Assembly: GCA_002328075.1 (NCBI GenBank)
Contig: DCVT01000057.1
Coordinates: 1 to 16,124, forward strand
DNA: 16,124 nucleotides
Reading direction: 5' to 3'
DNA from: Anaerolineales bacterium UBA2181
GTDB lineage: Bacteria; Chloroflexota; Anaerolineae; Promineifilales; UBA4811
The first letter of the stretch is position 1. Each line of letters opens with the position of its first letter. The notes below the pieces were generated by a model. The model was not told where the DNA came from and searched no databases. It saw only the letters and a program-made list of their open reading frames with translations. This document shows positions 8,258 to 15,898 of the stretch, one piece after another. The position numbers and the translations under genes were made by a program.

Positions 8258-9466
8258 GTGAAAACTAAAGCATACGTGCTGGATGCGGTCCGCACCCCTC
8301 GCGGCCGAGGCAAAAAGGGTGGGGCGCTCTACGAAGTTGCCCCTATCGAGTTGTTGGCCACGCTCTTCCGGGCGCTGGAGGACCGGAAAGGTCTGGACAC
8401 GTCCCAGGTGGACGACGTGATGATCGGGTGCGTCACCGCGGTGGGCGATCAGGGGGCAGATATCGGCCGCATGGCGACGCTCTATGCCGGCTGGGATGAC
8501 CGCGTGCCGGGAGCGCAGATCAACCGCTTTTGCGCTTCCGGCCTGGATGCGGTGAATCTGGCCGCGGCCAAGGTGGGTTCCGGCTGGGACAGTCTGGTGG
8601 TCGCCGGAGGGGTCGAGTCCATGTCCCGCGTGCCCATGGCTTCCGACGGAGGCGCGGCGCTAATCGATCCCAAGGTCAACCGCAAGATTGGCTTTGTGCC
8701 CCAGGGCATCGGCGCCGATCTGCTGGCTACGCTGGAGGGTCTCGACCGGGAGACCGTGGACCGATTCGCGCTTTGTTCGCAGCAGCGGGCGGCTCAGGCG
8801 CGTGAGAGCGGCCGTTTCAAATCGTTGGTCCCGGTGCTGGACCAGAACGGCCTGGTCATCCTGGACCGTGACGAGACGATCCGCGCCGATGCCACGCTGG
8901 AAGCGCTGGGCAGTCTGTCGCCGGCCTTCCAGCAGATGGGCGAGATGGGGTTTGATGCGGTGGCGCTGCAGAAATACCCCCAGGTGGAGCGGATCAACCA
9001 CGTCCACACCGCCGGCAACTCCTCGGGTCTGGCCGACGGTGCGGCGCTGATCCTGGTCGGCTCGCGGGAAAAGGCGGCGGCGTTGGGCGTCAACCCAAGG
9101 GCCCGTATCGTCTCGGGCGCGTTGGTGGGCACCGAGCCAACCATCATGCTGGTGGGGCCGGCTCCCGCCTCCCGGAAGGCGCTCCGGCAGGCCGGCATGA
9201 CCGTCGCCGACGTCGACCTGATCGAGGTCAACGAGGCCTTTGCCAGCGTGGTGTTGCGTTTCATGCGGGAGATGGGCATCGATGACTTTGACCGGGTGAA
9301 CGTGAACGGCGGGGCCATTGCCATGGGGCATCCCCTGGGTGCGACCGGTGCGGTCCTCCTGAGCACGGCGCTGGACGAGCTCGAGCGTCAGGACAAGGAG
9401 ACCGCGCTGGTCACGCTGTGTGCCGGTGGCGGGATGGGCATTGCCACCATTATAGAGCGCGTGTGA
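8258..9466 (+). CDS. fadA: Acetyl-CoA C-acyltransferase (thiolase)
   Basis: A 402-residue thiolase that cleaves 3-ketoacyl-CoA with CoA to give acetyl-CoA and a shortened acyl-CoA, the last step of beta-oxidation; biosynthetic condensation is possible in principle. It starts at GTG 8258 after GAGGAG a few bases upstream. It begins with the family N-terminus AYVLDAVRTPRGRGKKGG. The nucleophilic Cys is C92 (NRFCASGLDAVN), the catalytic His is H358 (GHPLGATG), and the second Cys is C388 (LCAGGGMG). The length is normal for the family. It is followed 10 bases later by the fused hydratase/dehydrogenase, the usual partner of a catabolic thiolase, which favours a degradative role. The symbol is by function and not by proven orthology; fadI or a broader acetyl-CoA acetyltransferase name would be equally reasonable. 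Confidence 0.93.
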   Translation: MKTKAYVLDAVRTPRGRGKKGGALYEVAPIELLATLFRALEDRKGLDTSQVDDVMIGCVTAVGDQGADIGRMATLYAGWDDRVPGAQINRFCASGLDAVNLAAAKVGSGWDSLVVAGGVESMSRVPMASDGGAALIDPKVNRKIGFVPQGIGADLLATLEGLDRETVDRFALCSQQRAAQARESGRFKSLVPVLDQNGLVILDRDETIRADATLEALGSLSPAFQQMGEMGFDAVALQKYPQVERINHVHTAGNSSGLADGAALILVGSREKAAALGVNPRARIVSGALVGTEPTIMLVGPAPASRKALRQAGMTVADVDLIEVNEAFASVVLRFMREMGIDDFDRVNVNGGAIAMGHPLGATGAVLLSTALDELERQDKETALVTLCAGGGMGIATIIERV

Positions 9467-9476
9467 GGAGGGCAGA

Positions 9477-11603
9477 ATGACCATTCACCACAGCCGAGAC
9501 GACCAAAACGTGGTTACGTTGACCCTGGACACGGCCGGCAAGCCGGTCAACATCCTCAATGAGTCCCTGGTCATCGAGTTGGAGCAGGCGGTGGCGCAGC
9601 TCAAGGAGGAGCAGTCTCTCTCCGGCGTGATCATCGCCTCGGCCAAGAAGAGCTTTCTGGCCGGCGCTGATGTCGACTGGCTGGTCCAGATGACCGATCC
9701 CCAGGCTGTGTTCGACACCGCGCAGCGCATCAAGGCCAGCTTGCGCGCCCTGGAGACGTTGGGCAAGCCGGTGGTGGCGGCGATCAACGGTGCCGCGCTG
9801 GGGGGCGGGTTAGAGGTGGCGCTGGCCTGCCATCACCGCATCGCGCTCGACGACGCCCGAGTCCAACTGGGCAGTGTGGAGGTGACCCTGGGCCTGATGC
9901 CGGGCGCGGGCGCCATCCCACGGCTGACGCGAATGCTGGGGCTGCAGGGCTCGTTTCCCTACCTGATGGAAGGCAAACAGGTGGGTCCGCAGGAGGCCAG
10001 GGCGGCCGGAATGGTGGACGAGCTGGCAGGCGACCCGGATGAGATGATGGCCCGGGCGCGGGCGTGGATTGCCGCCAACCCCGGCGCGATGCAACCCTGG
10101 GACCGGCGCGACTATCGGATGCCCGGCGGGGATCCCGGCCACCCCAGGATGATGCCGGCGCTGGTCATCGCCCCCGCCATGCTCCGGCAAAAGACCTACG
10201 GCAACTATCCGGCCCCGGAGGCGATCATGAACGCGGCCGTCGAGGGGGCTCAGGTCGATTTCGAGATTGCCTGCCGGATCGAGTCGCGCTATTTCGCCCA
10301 GATTGTGACCGGCAAGGTGGCCAAGAACATGCTCTCCGCCCTCTGGTTCCAACTCAATTCGATCAAGGCGGGCACGAGCCGGCCGGCCGGCATTGAGCCC
10401 CAGCGGACCCGCAAGCTGGGGGTTCTCGGCGCGGGCATGATGGGGCACGGCATTGCTTATGTCAGCGCCCTGGCGGGCATGGACGTGGTGCTGAAGGATG
10501 TGACGCTTGAAAAGGCGCAGCAGGGGCTGGCGAGGATCCGGGAGCTCCTGGCGGAGGGGGTCGCCCGGGGGCGAGTGAGCCCGGCCAACCAGGCGGAGGT
10601 GCTGACGCGGATTCTGCCCACCGAGTCGGCCCAAGACCTGCAGGGCTGTGACCTGATCATCGAGGCGGTATTCGAGGACCGCGAGTTAAAGGCCGCCGTC
10701 ACCCGGGGGGCGGAGGCCCAGATCAGCCCGGATGCGGTGTTTGGCACCAACACCTCGACACTTCCCATCACCGGATTGGCCCGGGCATCCTGCCGGCCGG
10801 AGAATTTCGTCGGGGTTCACTTTTTCTCGCCGGTACACCGGATGCGGTTGGTGGAGTTGATTCGCGGCGAGCGTACCTCCGATGGAGCGCTGGCCAAGGC
10901 CTTTGATTACGTGTTGCAGATTGGCAAGACGCCCATCGTGGTGCGCGACAGCCGGGGGTTTTACACCTCGCGGGTTTTCGGCACCTACCTCAACGAGGGT
11001 GCGGCACTTCTGGCCGAAGGACAGCACCCGCGCGCCATCGAATCGGCCGGGCGCCAGGCAGGCATGCCGGTCGGGCCGCTGGCCCTGATGGATGAGATCA
11101 ACCTGGGTCTGGTGCGGCAGATCCGAGAGCAGACCCGGCGTGACCTGGCGTTAGTCGGGCGCGAGATGCCGCGCGACGCGACCGACCAGATGATTGACCT
11201 GATGGCGGAGGAGTTGGGCCGGCCGGGCAAAGCCCAAGGTGCCGGTTTCTACGAGTACCCCGCAAGCGGCAAGTTCCTCTGGCCGGGGCTCGAGCAGCAG
11301 TTTCCCGCTGGCGCCCGGCAGTTGTCGCAGGCAGAGATGATACTGCGATTCATGGCCGTCCAGGCATTGGAGACCGTGCGTTGTCTGGAAGAAGGGGTTC
11401 TCACCTCGGTTGCCGACGCCAATATCGGCAGCATTTTCGGTTGGGGCTTTGCTCCATTCAAGGGGGGGACGTTGCAGTACATCAATGATTTCGGTCTGCC
11501 TACCTTTGTGGCGAGCTGTCGCGATCTGGCCGAGAGGTATGGCGCGCGGTTTGAACCGCCGGCCCGGCTGGTCTCGATGGCCGAAAAGGGAGAGGTGTTC
11601 TGA
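9477..11603 (+). CDS. fadJ: Fused enoyl-CoA hydratase / 3-hydroxyacyl-CoA dehydrogenase (FadJ/FadB-like)
   Basis: A 708-residue bifunctional beta-oxidation enzyme: hydration of enoyl-CoA and NAD-dependent oxidation of the 3-hydroxyacyl-CoA. The crotonase domain (about 1-190) has oxyanion-hole segments SFLAGADVDW and INGAALGGGLE, with candidate catalytic Glu residues E113 and E135 (VEVTLGLMPGAG). The Rossmann dehydrogenase domain starts near residue 312 (KLGVLGAGMMGHGIAYV). It carries NTSTLPI and the catalytic His-Glu pair H448 (GVHFFSP) and E460 (LVELI). The C-terminal dehydrogenase domains follow, with GFYTSRVFGTYLNEGAALL and IFGWGFAPFKGG. GAGGAGGG precedes ATG 9477. The stop overlaps the racemase start by one base. 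The thiolase lies immediately upstream, so the two would form the alpha/beta pair of a trifunctional-type complex. The symbol is by domain order. Confidence 0.93.
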   Translation: MTIHHSRDDQNVVTLTLDTAGKPVNILNESLVIELEQAVAQLKEEQSLSGVIIASAKKSFLAGADVDWLVQMTDPQAVFDTAQRIKASLRALETLGKPVVAAINGAALGGGLEVALACHHRIALDDARVQLGSVEVTLGLMPGAGAIPRLTRMLGLQGSFPYLMEGKQVGPQEARAAGMVDELAGDPDEMMARARAWIAANPGAMQPWDRRDYRMPGGDPGHPRMMPALVIAPAMLRQKTYGNYPAPEAIMNAAVEGAQVDFEIACRIESRYFAQIVTGKVAKNMLSALWFQLNSIKAGTSRPAGIEPQRTRKLGVLGAGMMGHGIAYVSALAGMDVVLKDVTLEKAQQGLARIRELLAEGVARGRVSPANQAEVLTRILPTESAQDLQGCDLIIEAVFEDRELKAAVTRGAEAQISPDAVFGTNTSTLPITGLARASCRPENFVGVHFFSPVHRMRLVELIRGERTSDGALAKAFDYVLQIGKTPIVVRDSRGFYTSRVFGTYLNEGAALLAEGQHPRAIESAGRQAGMPVGPLALMDEINLGLVRQIREQTRRDLALVGREMPRDATDQMIDLMAEELGRPGKAQGAGFYEYPASGKFLWPGLEQQFPAGARQLSQAEMILRFMAVQALETVRCLEEGVLTSVADANIGSIFGWGFAPFKGGTLQYINDFGLPTFVASCRDLAERYGARFEPPARLVSMAEKGEVF

Positions 11604-12781
11604 TGCCTGGCCCGCTGGCTTCGCTCAGGGTGTTGGATTTCACCACCCTGTTTCCGGGTCCATTTGCCACCATGTACCTGGCGGACCTGGGGGCGGAGGT
11701 GGTCAAGGTGGAATCGCCCGATCGGCCGGACGGCGGACGCGCGATGGGATTGTCTGATGGCGAAACCTCGGCCCTACATGACCTGCTCGGCCGCTCCAAA
11801 AAGACCATCGCGCTGAACCTCAAGCAACCAGGATCCGGCGACGTCGTCAAACGGCTGGTCCAGACCTACGATATCCTGGTGGAGCAATTCCGGCCCGGCG
11901 TGATGGCCCGGCTGGGGGTTGGCTACCAGGCGCTGAGCGAGGTTAACCCACAACTGATCTACTGCGCCCTGACCGGGTACGGGCAAACCGGGCCGCTCAG
12001 GGAGCGGGCCGGACATGACCTCAACTACACCGCGTTGGCGGGAGTTGCCTGTCATATCGGCCGCCGGGAATCGGGACCCGTGCCGCTCATGGTCCCCATC
12101 GCCGACATTTCCGGCGCCGCTACTGCCCTCCTGGGAATTCTGGCGGCTGAGGTTCATCGCCGCGAGACCGGCGAAGGGCAGTTTGTCGACGTGAGCATGT
12201 TTGATAGCGTGGCCGCCTGGAACGCCATGCCCTTGGCGCTCTACTTGGCGGGCGGAACTGAACCCCAGCGGGAGGGCATGAGACTGAACGGCGCGACGTA
12301 TTTCGACTATTATCGCACCCGTGACGGCGAGTTCCTGTCGGTGGCCGGATTGGAACCCAAGTTCTGGCAGGAATTCTGTCGGGCCATCGAACGGCCTGAC
12401 CTCTACGCGCCCGGCCTGCAACTAGAGCCTGAGGCGCAGGCCCATGTCCGCGCCGAGATTGAGAAAACCGTTGCCCAGCGGACCTTGCAGGAGTGGACGT
12501 CGCTGTTTGAGCACCTGGATGCTTGCGTGGAACCGGTGCTGAGCGTGCCCCGATGGGCGCGCCATCCTCAAACCCAAGCCCGCGGGCTGATCGTTCAGAC
12601 GCCCAAACCCGACGGCACCACCCAAAAACAGATCGGAAGCCCCATCCAGTTCTCTCGGTGCGAATCTCGATACGACCATGTGGGAGCGGCCGTGGGGGAA
12701 CACACCAGGGAGGTGCTTATCCGAGTGGGCTATTCAGATGGTGAAATCCAGCGGCTAACGTGCGCGGGAATTGTGGCATAG
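11603..12781 (+). CDS. Alpha-methylacyl-CoA racemase-type CaiB/BaiF (family III CoA-transferase fold) protein
   Basis: A 392-residue protein of the CaiB/BaiF fold, which contains family III CoA-transferases and alpha-methylacyl-CoA racemase (AMACR). It opens with LRVLDFTTLFPGPFATMYLADLGAEVVKVE, the CoA-binding start of the family, here seen in consecutive parts. All three residues used by AMACR appear in their usual contexts: H138 in AGHDLNYTALAG, D168 in PIADISGAA, and E251 in GLEPKFW after YRTRDGEFLSV. The later DACVEPVL also resembles racemases. Racemisation of 2R/2S-methylacyl-CoA would let branched acyl chains enter beta-oxidation, which fits the two upstream genes. ATG 11603 overlaps the stop before it (TGATG). 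A CoA-transferase role cannot be excluded, since the fold is shared. Confidence 0.83.
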   Translation: MPGPLASLRVLDFTTLFPGPFATMYLADLGAEVVKVESPDRPDGGRAMGLSDGETSALHDLLGRSKKTIALNLKQPGSGDVVKRLVQTYDILVEQFRPGVMARLGVGYQALSEVNPQLIYCALTGYGQTGPLRERAGHDLNYTALAGVACHIGRRESGPVPLMVPIADISGAATALLGILAAEVHRRETGEGQFVDVSMFDSVAAWNAMPLALYLAGGTEPQREGMRLNGATYFDYYRTRDGEFLSVAGLEPKFWQEFCRAIERPDLYAPGLQLEPEAQAHVRAEIEKTVAQRTLQEWTSLFEHLDACVEPVLSVPRWARHPQTQARGLIVQTPKPDGTTQKQIGSPIQFSRCESRYDHVGAAVGEHTREVLIRVGYSDGEIQRLTCAGIVA

Positions 12782-12790
12782 CACCCGCAA

Positions 12791-12799
12791 AGAGGAGGA
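12791..12799 (+). promoter_or_regulatory. Orphan Shine-Dalgarno after the racemase gene
   Basis: AGAGGAGGA starts 10 bases after the racemase stop, matching the spacing used between genes of this operon. The nearest downstream start, TTG 12803, opens a frame that ends after seven codons (stop at 12824-12826). No credible gene follows before the IS1182 region. It may be the remains of the front of a fourth operon gene that was displaced or decayed. Confidence 0.4.
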
Positions 12800-12991
12800 G
12801 TTTTGGGCGGCATCCTCAGAGCCTGAAAAACTATCGGTCGTGGATCGGGAAAGGCTGGCATAGGTCACGGTGCGGACTACCCTTTTCTCTGACTACTTGT
12901 CTCGATGCCGGCGAGCCCAGAACGCCAGCGGTACTCCTGGGCATGCGGTTCTGTTTCTCCCGCTCACCTCAGCAGCTCCGGGGACCCGCAC

Positions 12992-14337
12992 TCAGGCGCT
13001 GAGCGCGATCCACCGCAGTAGGTTATGCGTGACGGCAACCAGGAGTAGCACGCTCAGGACGTTTTTCTCACGTCGCACCCACAACTGGGTCAGGCTATGA
13101 CGGCGAGCATGGGCATTCACGCATTCCGACGTCGCAGCACGCCCTTTGTAGATCTCCTTGGCCTCCTCTGTCTCCATCCGCTCACGCCAGCGCACCACCT
13201 CCGGCGGATCGTCGGGCCGTGGGTCAGCTTTCGTCCGTCCACTTGTCGTCGTCCTGGGCGATGGAGTAGGCGCATAGACCGTTACCCCTCGACGCTCCAA
13301 CGCCGTAATGTCCTCGCGCCGGGCATAGCCTCCGTCCATCATGTACGCCTCGGGGACCCGGCCAGTCCGTCCCACTACCTGTTCCAGCATGGGAGGTGCC
13401 TGTCCCCCATCGTTGCCCGTCGTATCAACTCCTACACCGACGATGACCTGGCTATCCTCGTCGGTGGCCAGTTGCAGGTTATCGGCTGGCCTATATCCAC
13501 CGTCGGGCATCTTCATCACCCGAGCCCCTGGGTCCGTGGTCGAGACGCGTGCCGCGGACACCTTCTCCTGCTCGACCTTGGTCGTTCCCTTTTTACTGCG
13601 TTCCTTTGCCGCCTGAATCTCGGGCATGCGTTGCAGCCCTTCCTCCACTCGCTGTTGGCGTTCGTTCGCCGCCCGCTGGCGCGCCGCCTCTTGTCGCGCA
13701 TTGCTCCCTGGATCAGCATGTTCCCGCCAGGCAGCCAACTTGGCTACCTGCTGCGCCGCCTCCGCCAGACAATCCTGCAGTGTGGACTCGCGCCGAAACG
13801 AACTGGCGCCCGGGCGCTCGCCCGCACCCGCATCCCGTCCTGAGCGACACAGCGCAGGGTTACCAGACCGGCATCCATTATCGCGGCCAGAATCTCCGTC
13901 AGAAGTTCGTCCAGTGCTTCCTGGTGAGCGACCCGAAAGTCGGACAGCGTATGATAGTTGATCGGTACGCCGCCGCAAATCCAGCGATAGGCGTCATGTT
14001 CCTTGCACAGCCGGTCGATATGCCGAGCACTGCCGATACCGTCGCAGCAAGCGTACAACCGCAACGCCAGCAACACCTGAGGATCGGTGGTCGGGTGACC
14101 GGCCCGCCCCAGTACCGATTTGATGGCGGCGTAAAACCGCGAGAGGTCCAGCCGCTCCAGAAACGTCCAGATGGTGCGGGCGGGATGGTCCTCCGCGATC
14201 AGTGCATCCAGCTCACGCGGCGCCCATTCCAACTGGTTGCGCACCGGTCGCAGCACGCGGGCCTGCTGCGGGCCAGTCGGTGCCTCTGGTTTGAGCGGCT
14301 GAGGATCCGGCAGTTCAAACAAGGTGGTTATGGGCAT
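12992..14337 (-). pseudogene. IS1182-family transposase, frameshifted
   Basis: A DDE-type transposase of about 448 codons in two frames. The preferred start is ATG 14337 (MPITTLFELPD), which has AGGGAGA just upstream; the longer frame from TTG 14427 runs through the likely terminal repeat. The N-terminal half carries the DUF772-like region (LSRFYAAIKSVLGRAGHPTT, HTLSDFRVAHQEAL) and the first catalytic Asp in VAQDGMRVRAS. Near 13806-13817 the frame changes. The second half continues GASSFRRESTL, with the second Asp in MMDGGYARREDI and the third acidic residue in AATSECVNAHARR, ending VTHNLLRW. Without two bases, or with one more, at the junction it would read RASAGASSFRR, the usual family sequence. 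All catalytic segments survive, so the loss looks recent. A programmed shift is possible but not expected for this family. Confidence 0.8.
13806..13817. repeat. 12-base perfect palindrome at the transposase frameshift
   Basis: GCGCCCGGGCGC is its own reverse complement and sits exactly at the frame change in the IS1182 transposase. A self-complementary GC run could favour replication slippage, read errors, or ribosome pausing. The sequence does not decide which. Confidence 0.6.
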
Positions 14338-14442
14338 GGGTGTCTCCCTGCTTATTTCGCCGGTTATCACGTTGTTCGCAGGTAATGGCAAGGCGAATGG
14401 TGTATTGCCCAACACGAATTGAGACAAAATGGCCTCGAAAAT

Positions 14443-14455
14443 AAGAGACTCTCTT
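14443..14455. repeat. Short inverted repeat in the IS1182-IS3 junction
   Basis: AAGAGA-C-TCTCTT forms a six-base perfect stem in the 30 bases between the candidate IS1182 end and the stop of the IS3 orfB. It may belong to an IS end or be chance. The stem is too short and lacks the T-run needed for an intrinsic terminator. Confidence 0.3.
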
Positions 14456-14471
14456 GACGCCTCCCGTCATC

Positions 14472-15493
14472 CTACGAGTGCCAATAGGCCCTCCTGGCTT
14501 CAGCGGCCTGCCTCAGCTTTGCCGGTCGCTCGGCCAAGCGAGCTTCGGGGTCACCACGATAATAGTCCACCGGCCGCAAGTACCGGAGCGCTGAGTGCGG
14601 CCTCCGCTCGTTGTAGTAGACCCGGAAATCCTCAATCCGCTGCTGCACCTCGTACAGCGTGTCGTCAGCCTCAACCGGCACCTCCTCCCGGATGGTGCGG
14701 TGAACCCTCTCATCTCGCCCGTTCGACTGTGGGTGATAGGGCATCGTCCGCACATCCGTCATCCCCACGCTCTGCGCAAACAGCCGCCAATCGCGGCTCA
14801 CGTACTGGGGACCTCCATCGTGAACGATCTCCGGCTCACCCGGCTGTCGCTCCCGGCCGCCCAGGCTCTCCACCGCCCGCTGGGCTGCCACCTGCACCTC
14901 GTTGGCCCGAGCGGTCAGCAACACTTCGCAGTGCACCAGGTAACGGCTGTGGGCATCGATCACGTCTACCAGCCAGAACCAGCGTCTGGAGAAGTACAGC
15001 ATCATCAGGTCGGTGTGCCAGCGCTGGTCAGGATGATCGGCGGGCGCTGGACGACGCAATTCCTCTGGCGCGGGCTGTCGCCGGCCGAGCAAACTGCCTT
15101 CTGCCAGCACCTGGTAGACCATCCAGGGTCGGAGACCGGCCACATCCTCGTCCGCCATGGCCCAGGCGAGCCGTTTGCACTTGCCCTGCGGCAAGCACGG
15201 GTAACCCAAGAGGGGGTGATCTTGGGCATACCCACGCACCGCGGTCACCTCGGCGGGCGTCGGTGGCACCGCTTGGCGATTGGGCGTGGTCACCTGATCC
15301 ACCAGTTGCCCCTCGGCCTGACGATCACGCCAGCGGTAGAAGGTGGCCCGGGGCAGCCCCAGTTGTTGGCAGATCTCCCATAGCGTCGGCTCCGGACACC
15401 ACCGCTGGGCTCGTTCGACCGTGGTCAACACCTCTTTCTTCTCCTGGGCTCCATAGCGCCCACCGGTGGTGGCTAACGCCAAGCCCCTTTTTT
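14472..15493 (-). CDS. IS3-type transposase OrfB (rve/DDE domain), expressed by -1 frameshift from OrfA
   Basis: Catalytic half of an IS3-type transposase. The helix-turn-helix HTH_21-like part is EICQQLGLPRATFYRWRDR. The integrase core has the first Asp in RWHTDLMMLYFSRRWF, the second in IVHDGGPQYVSRDW, and the Glu in NGRDERVHRTIREE. Exactly 35 residues separate the second Asp from the Glu, the DD(35)E pattern of IS3. The C-terminus has VYYNERRPHSALRYLRP, also typical. The frame is open to 15647, but the part before the slippery site is just orfA in another frame, so 15493 is given as the fusion point. No independent start with a good Shine-Dalgarno was seen. The reading frame is uninterrupted, so the enzyme may be active if the frameshift works. 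Confidence 0.87.
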
Positions 15494-15799
15494 GAGTGCC
15501 AGGTTTTCCATGCTGATCTCGGCGATCACCGCCCGCAACCGCTCGATCTCGGCCAGCAACTCCTCCTCTCGCGGGTTGGTCTTTCTGCGTCCCCGCTTCT
15601 GTCCTCGGAGGGCTTCCGTCGCGGCTTGCTCGGCCGTTCTCTCCCACTGATAGAACTGACTGGGCCGGATCTGGTACTTCTCGCAGGTCTGGCTGTGGAC
15701 TGTCAGCCGCCCCGCTGCCGGCGACAAGCTTGGGTCAAGGGCCAGCGTCGGCTCTGGCGTGGACCAGGAGGCGCGGCGATGAGGTCGGGCAGGATCCAC
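15473..15799 (-). CDS. IS3-type OrfA (helix-turn-helix DNA-binding protein)
   Basis: A 108-residue protein that supplies the DNA-binding part of the transposase. The helix-turn-helix lies around SQTCEKYQIRPSQFYQWE. A leucine-zipper-like tail follows (EEELLAEIERLRAVIAEI, then MENLALKKG), normal for IS3 OrfA dimers. It starts at GTG 15799; no in-frame ATG lies nearby. The first 35 residues (around WSTPEPTLALDPSLSP) only loosely match the usual start of OrfA, so a small frameshift or a different true start is possible. The last codons run through the A6G slippery site, after which a -1 shift continues into orfB. Confidence 0.72.
   Translation of the reverse strand: MDPARPHRRASWSTPEPTLALDPSLSPAAGRLTVHSQTCEKYQIRPSQFYQWERTAEQAATEALRGQKRGRRKTNPREEELLAEIERLRAVIAEISMENLALKKGAWR
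15487..15493 (-). other. A-AAA-AAG slippery heptamer for -1 frameshifting
   Basis: On the minus strand the overlap reads CTC-AAA-AAA-GGG in the orfA frame. A one-base backward slip gives AAA-AAA-AGG and continues as KKRGLALATTGG into orfB. This is the classic IS3 device for making the OrfAB transposase. I did not verify a stimulatory downstream stem-loop. Confidence 0.75.
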
Positions 15800-15834
15800 C
15801 TCCGCATGGTGGTCCTGGCATAGCCAGAAGGTTA

Positions 15835-15863
15835 TTGACAGACCAACCTAATGCTGCTATAGT
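15835..15863 (+). promoter_or_regulatory. Near-consensus sigma70 promoter for the RHH gene
   Basis: TTGACA at 15835-15840, a 17-base spacer, and TATAGT at 15858-15863, which differs from TATAAT at one base. Transcription would start near 15870, leaving a leader of about 29 bases and AGAGGA (15889-15894) before ATG 15899. The -35 box sits at or next to the possible right end of the IS3-type element. A second TTGACA at 15884-15889 has no -10 at the right distance before the gene and overlaps the ribosome-binding region. Confidence 0.65.
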
Positions 15864-15872
15864 GCTGCTATA
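15852..15872 (+). repeat. Direct repeat TGCTGCTATA x2 with 11-base period (candidate operator)
   Basis: TGCTGCTATA occurs at 15852-15861 and again at 15863-15872, one helical turn apart, and covers the -10 box of the promoter. Ribbon-helix-helix repressors often bind such tandem sites and control their own operon, so this is a reasonable operator for the gene that follows. The link is by position only. Confidence 0.5.
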
Positions 15873-15898
15873 TCTGGCGTTAGTTGACAGAGGACGCG

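Larger units (their letters stand above)
12883..14441 (-). mobile_element. IS1182-type insertion sequence (edges tentative)
   Basis: An insertion sequence of about 1.56 kb built around a DDE transposase gene read leftward. The candidate ends are imperfect 21-base inverted repeats at 12883-12903 and 14421-14441. They match at 14 of 21 positions, with TTTTC at the outer end and TTGTCTC at the inner end. The size and the distance to the transposase gene fit the family. No target-site duplication is visible, so the outer limits are uncertain even though the transposase call is firm. It lies about 100 bases after the fatty-acid operon and directly beside an IS3-type element, which marks an insertion-prone region. 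Confidence 0.55.
14472..15840 (-). mobile_element. IS3-type insertion sequence (outer limits tentative)
   Basis: The element contains orfA (15473-15799) and orfB (stop at 14472), both read leftward and overlapping with an A6G slippery run, the standard IS3 layout. The left limit must lie between the IS1182 end and 14472. A right limit near 15840 would end in ...TTGACA, consistent with IS3 ends that finish in CA. I could not find a convincing matching left inverted repeat or a 3-5 base target duplication, so the boundaries are guesses. The minimum supported extent is 14472-15799. Confidence 0.6.

Noticed and set aside
8660..9484. Long minus-strand frame opposite the thiolase
   Set aside because: His/Gln/Arg-rich antisense shadow of a strongly supported gene, with no domain pattern.
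12782..12991. Small plus-strand frames between the racemase and the transposase
   Set aside because: They read through the candidate IS end into the transposase antisense strand and show no motif or codon signal.
14429..15823. 464-residue plus-strand frame across the IS3 element
   Set aside because: It is antisense to orfA/orfB, which carry clear DDE and helix-turn-helix motifs; the frame itself is low-complexity Pro/Ser/Arg-rich.
14340..15850. Matching inverted repeats for the IS3-type element
   Set aside because: Compared the right end (around TGTCAATAACC read inward) with 14340-14480 and found no convincing inverted match; only weak direct similarities such as GGTTAT.
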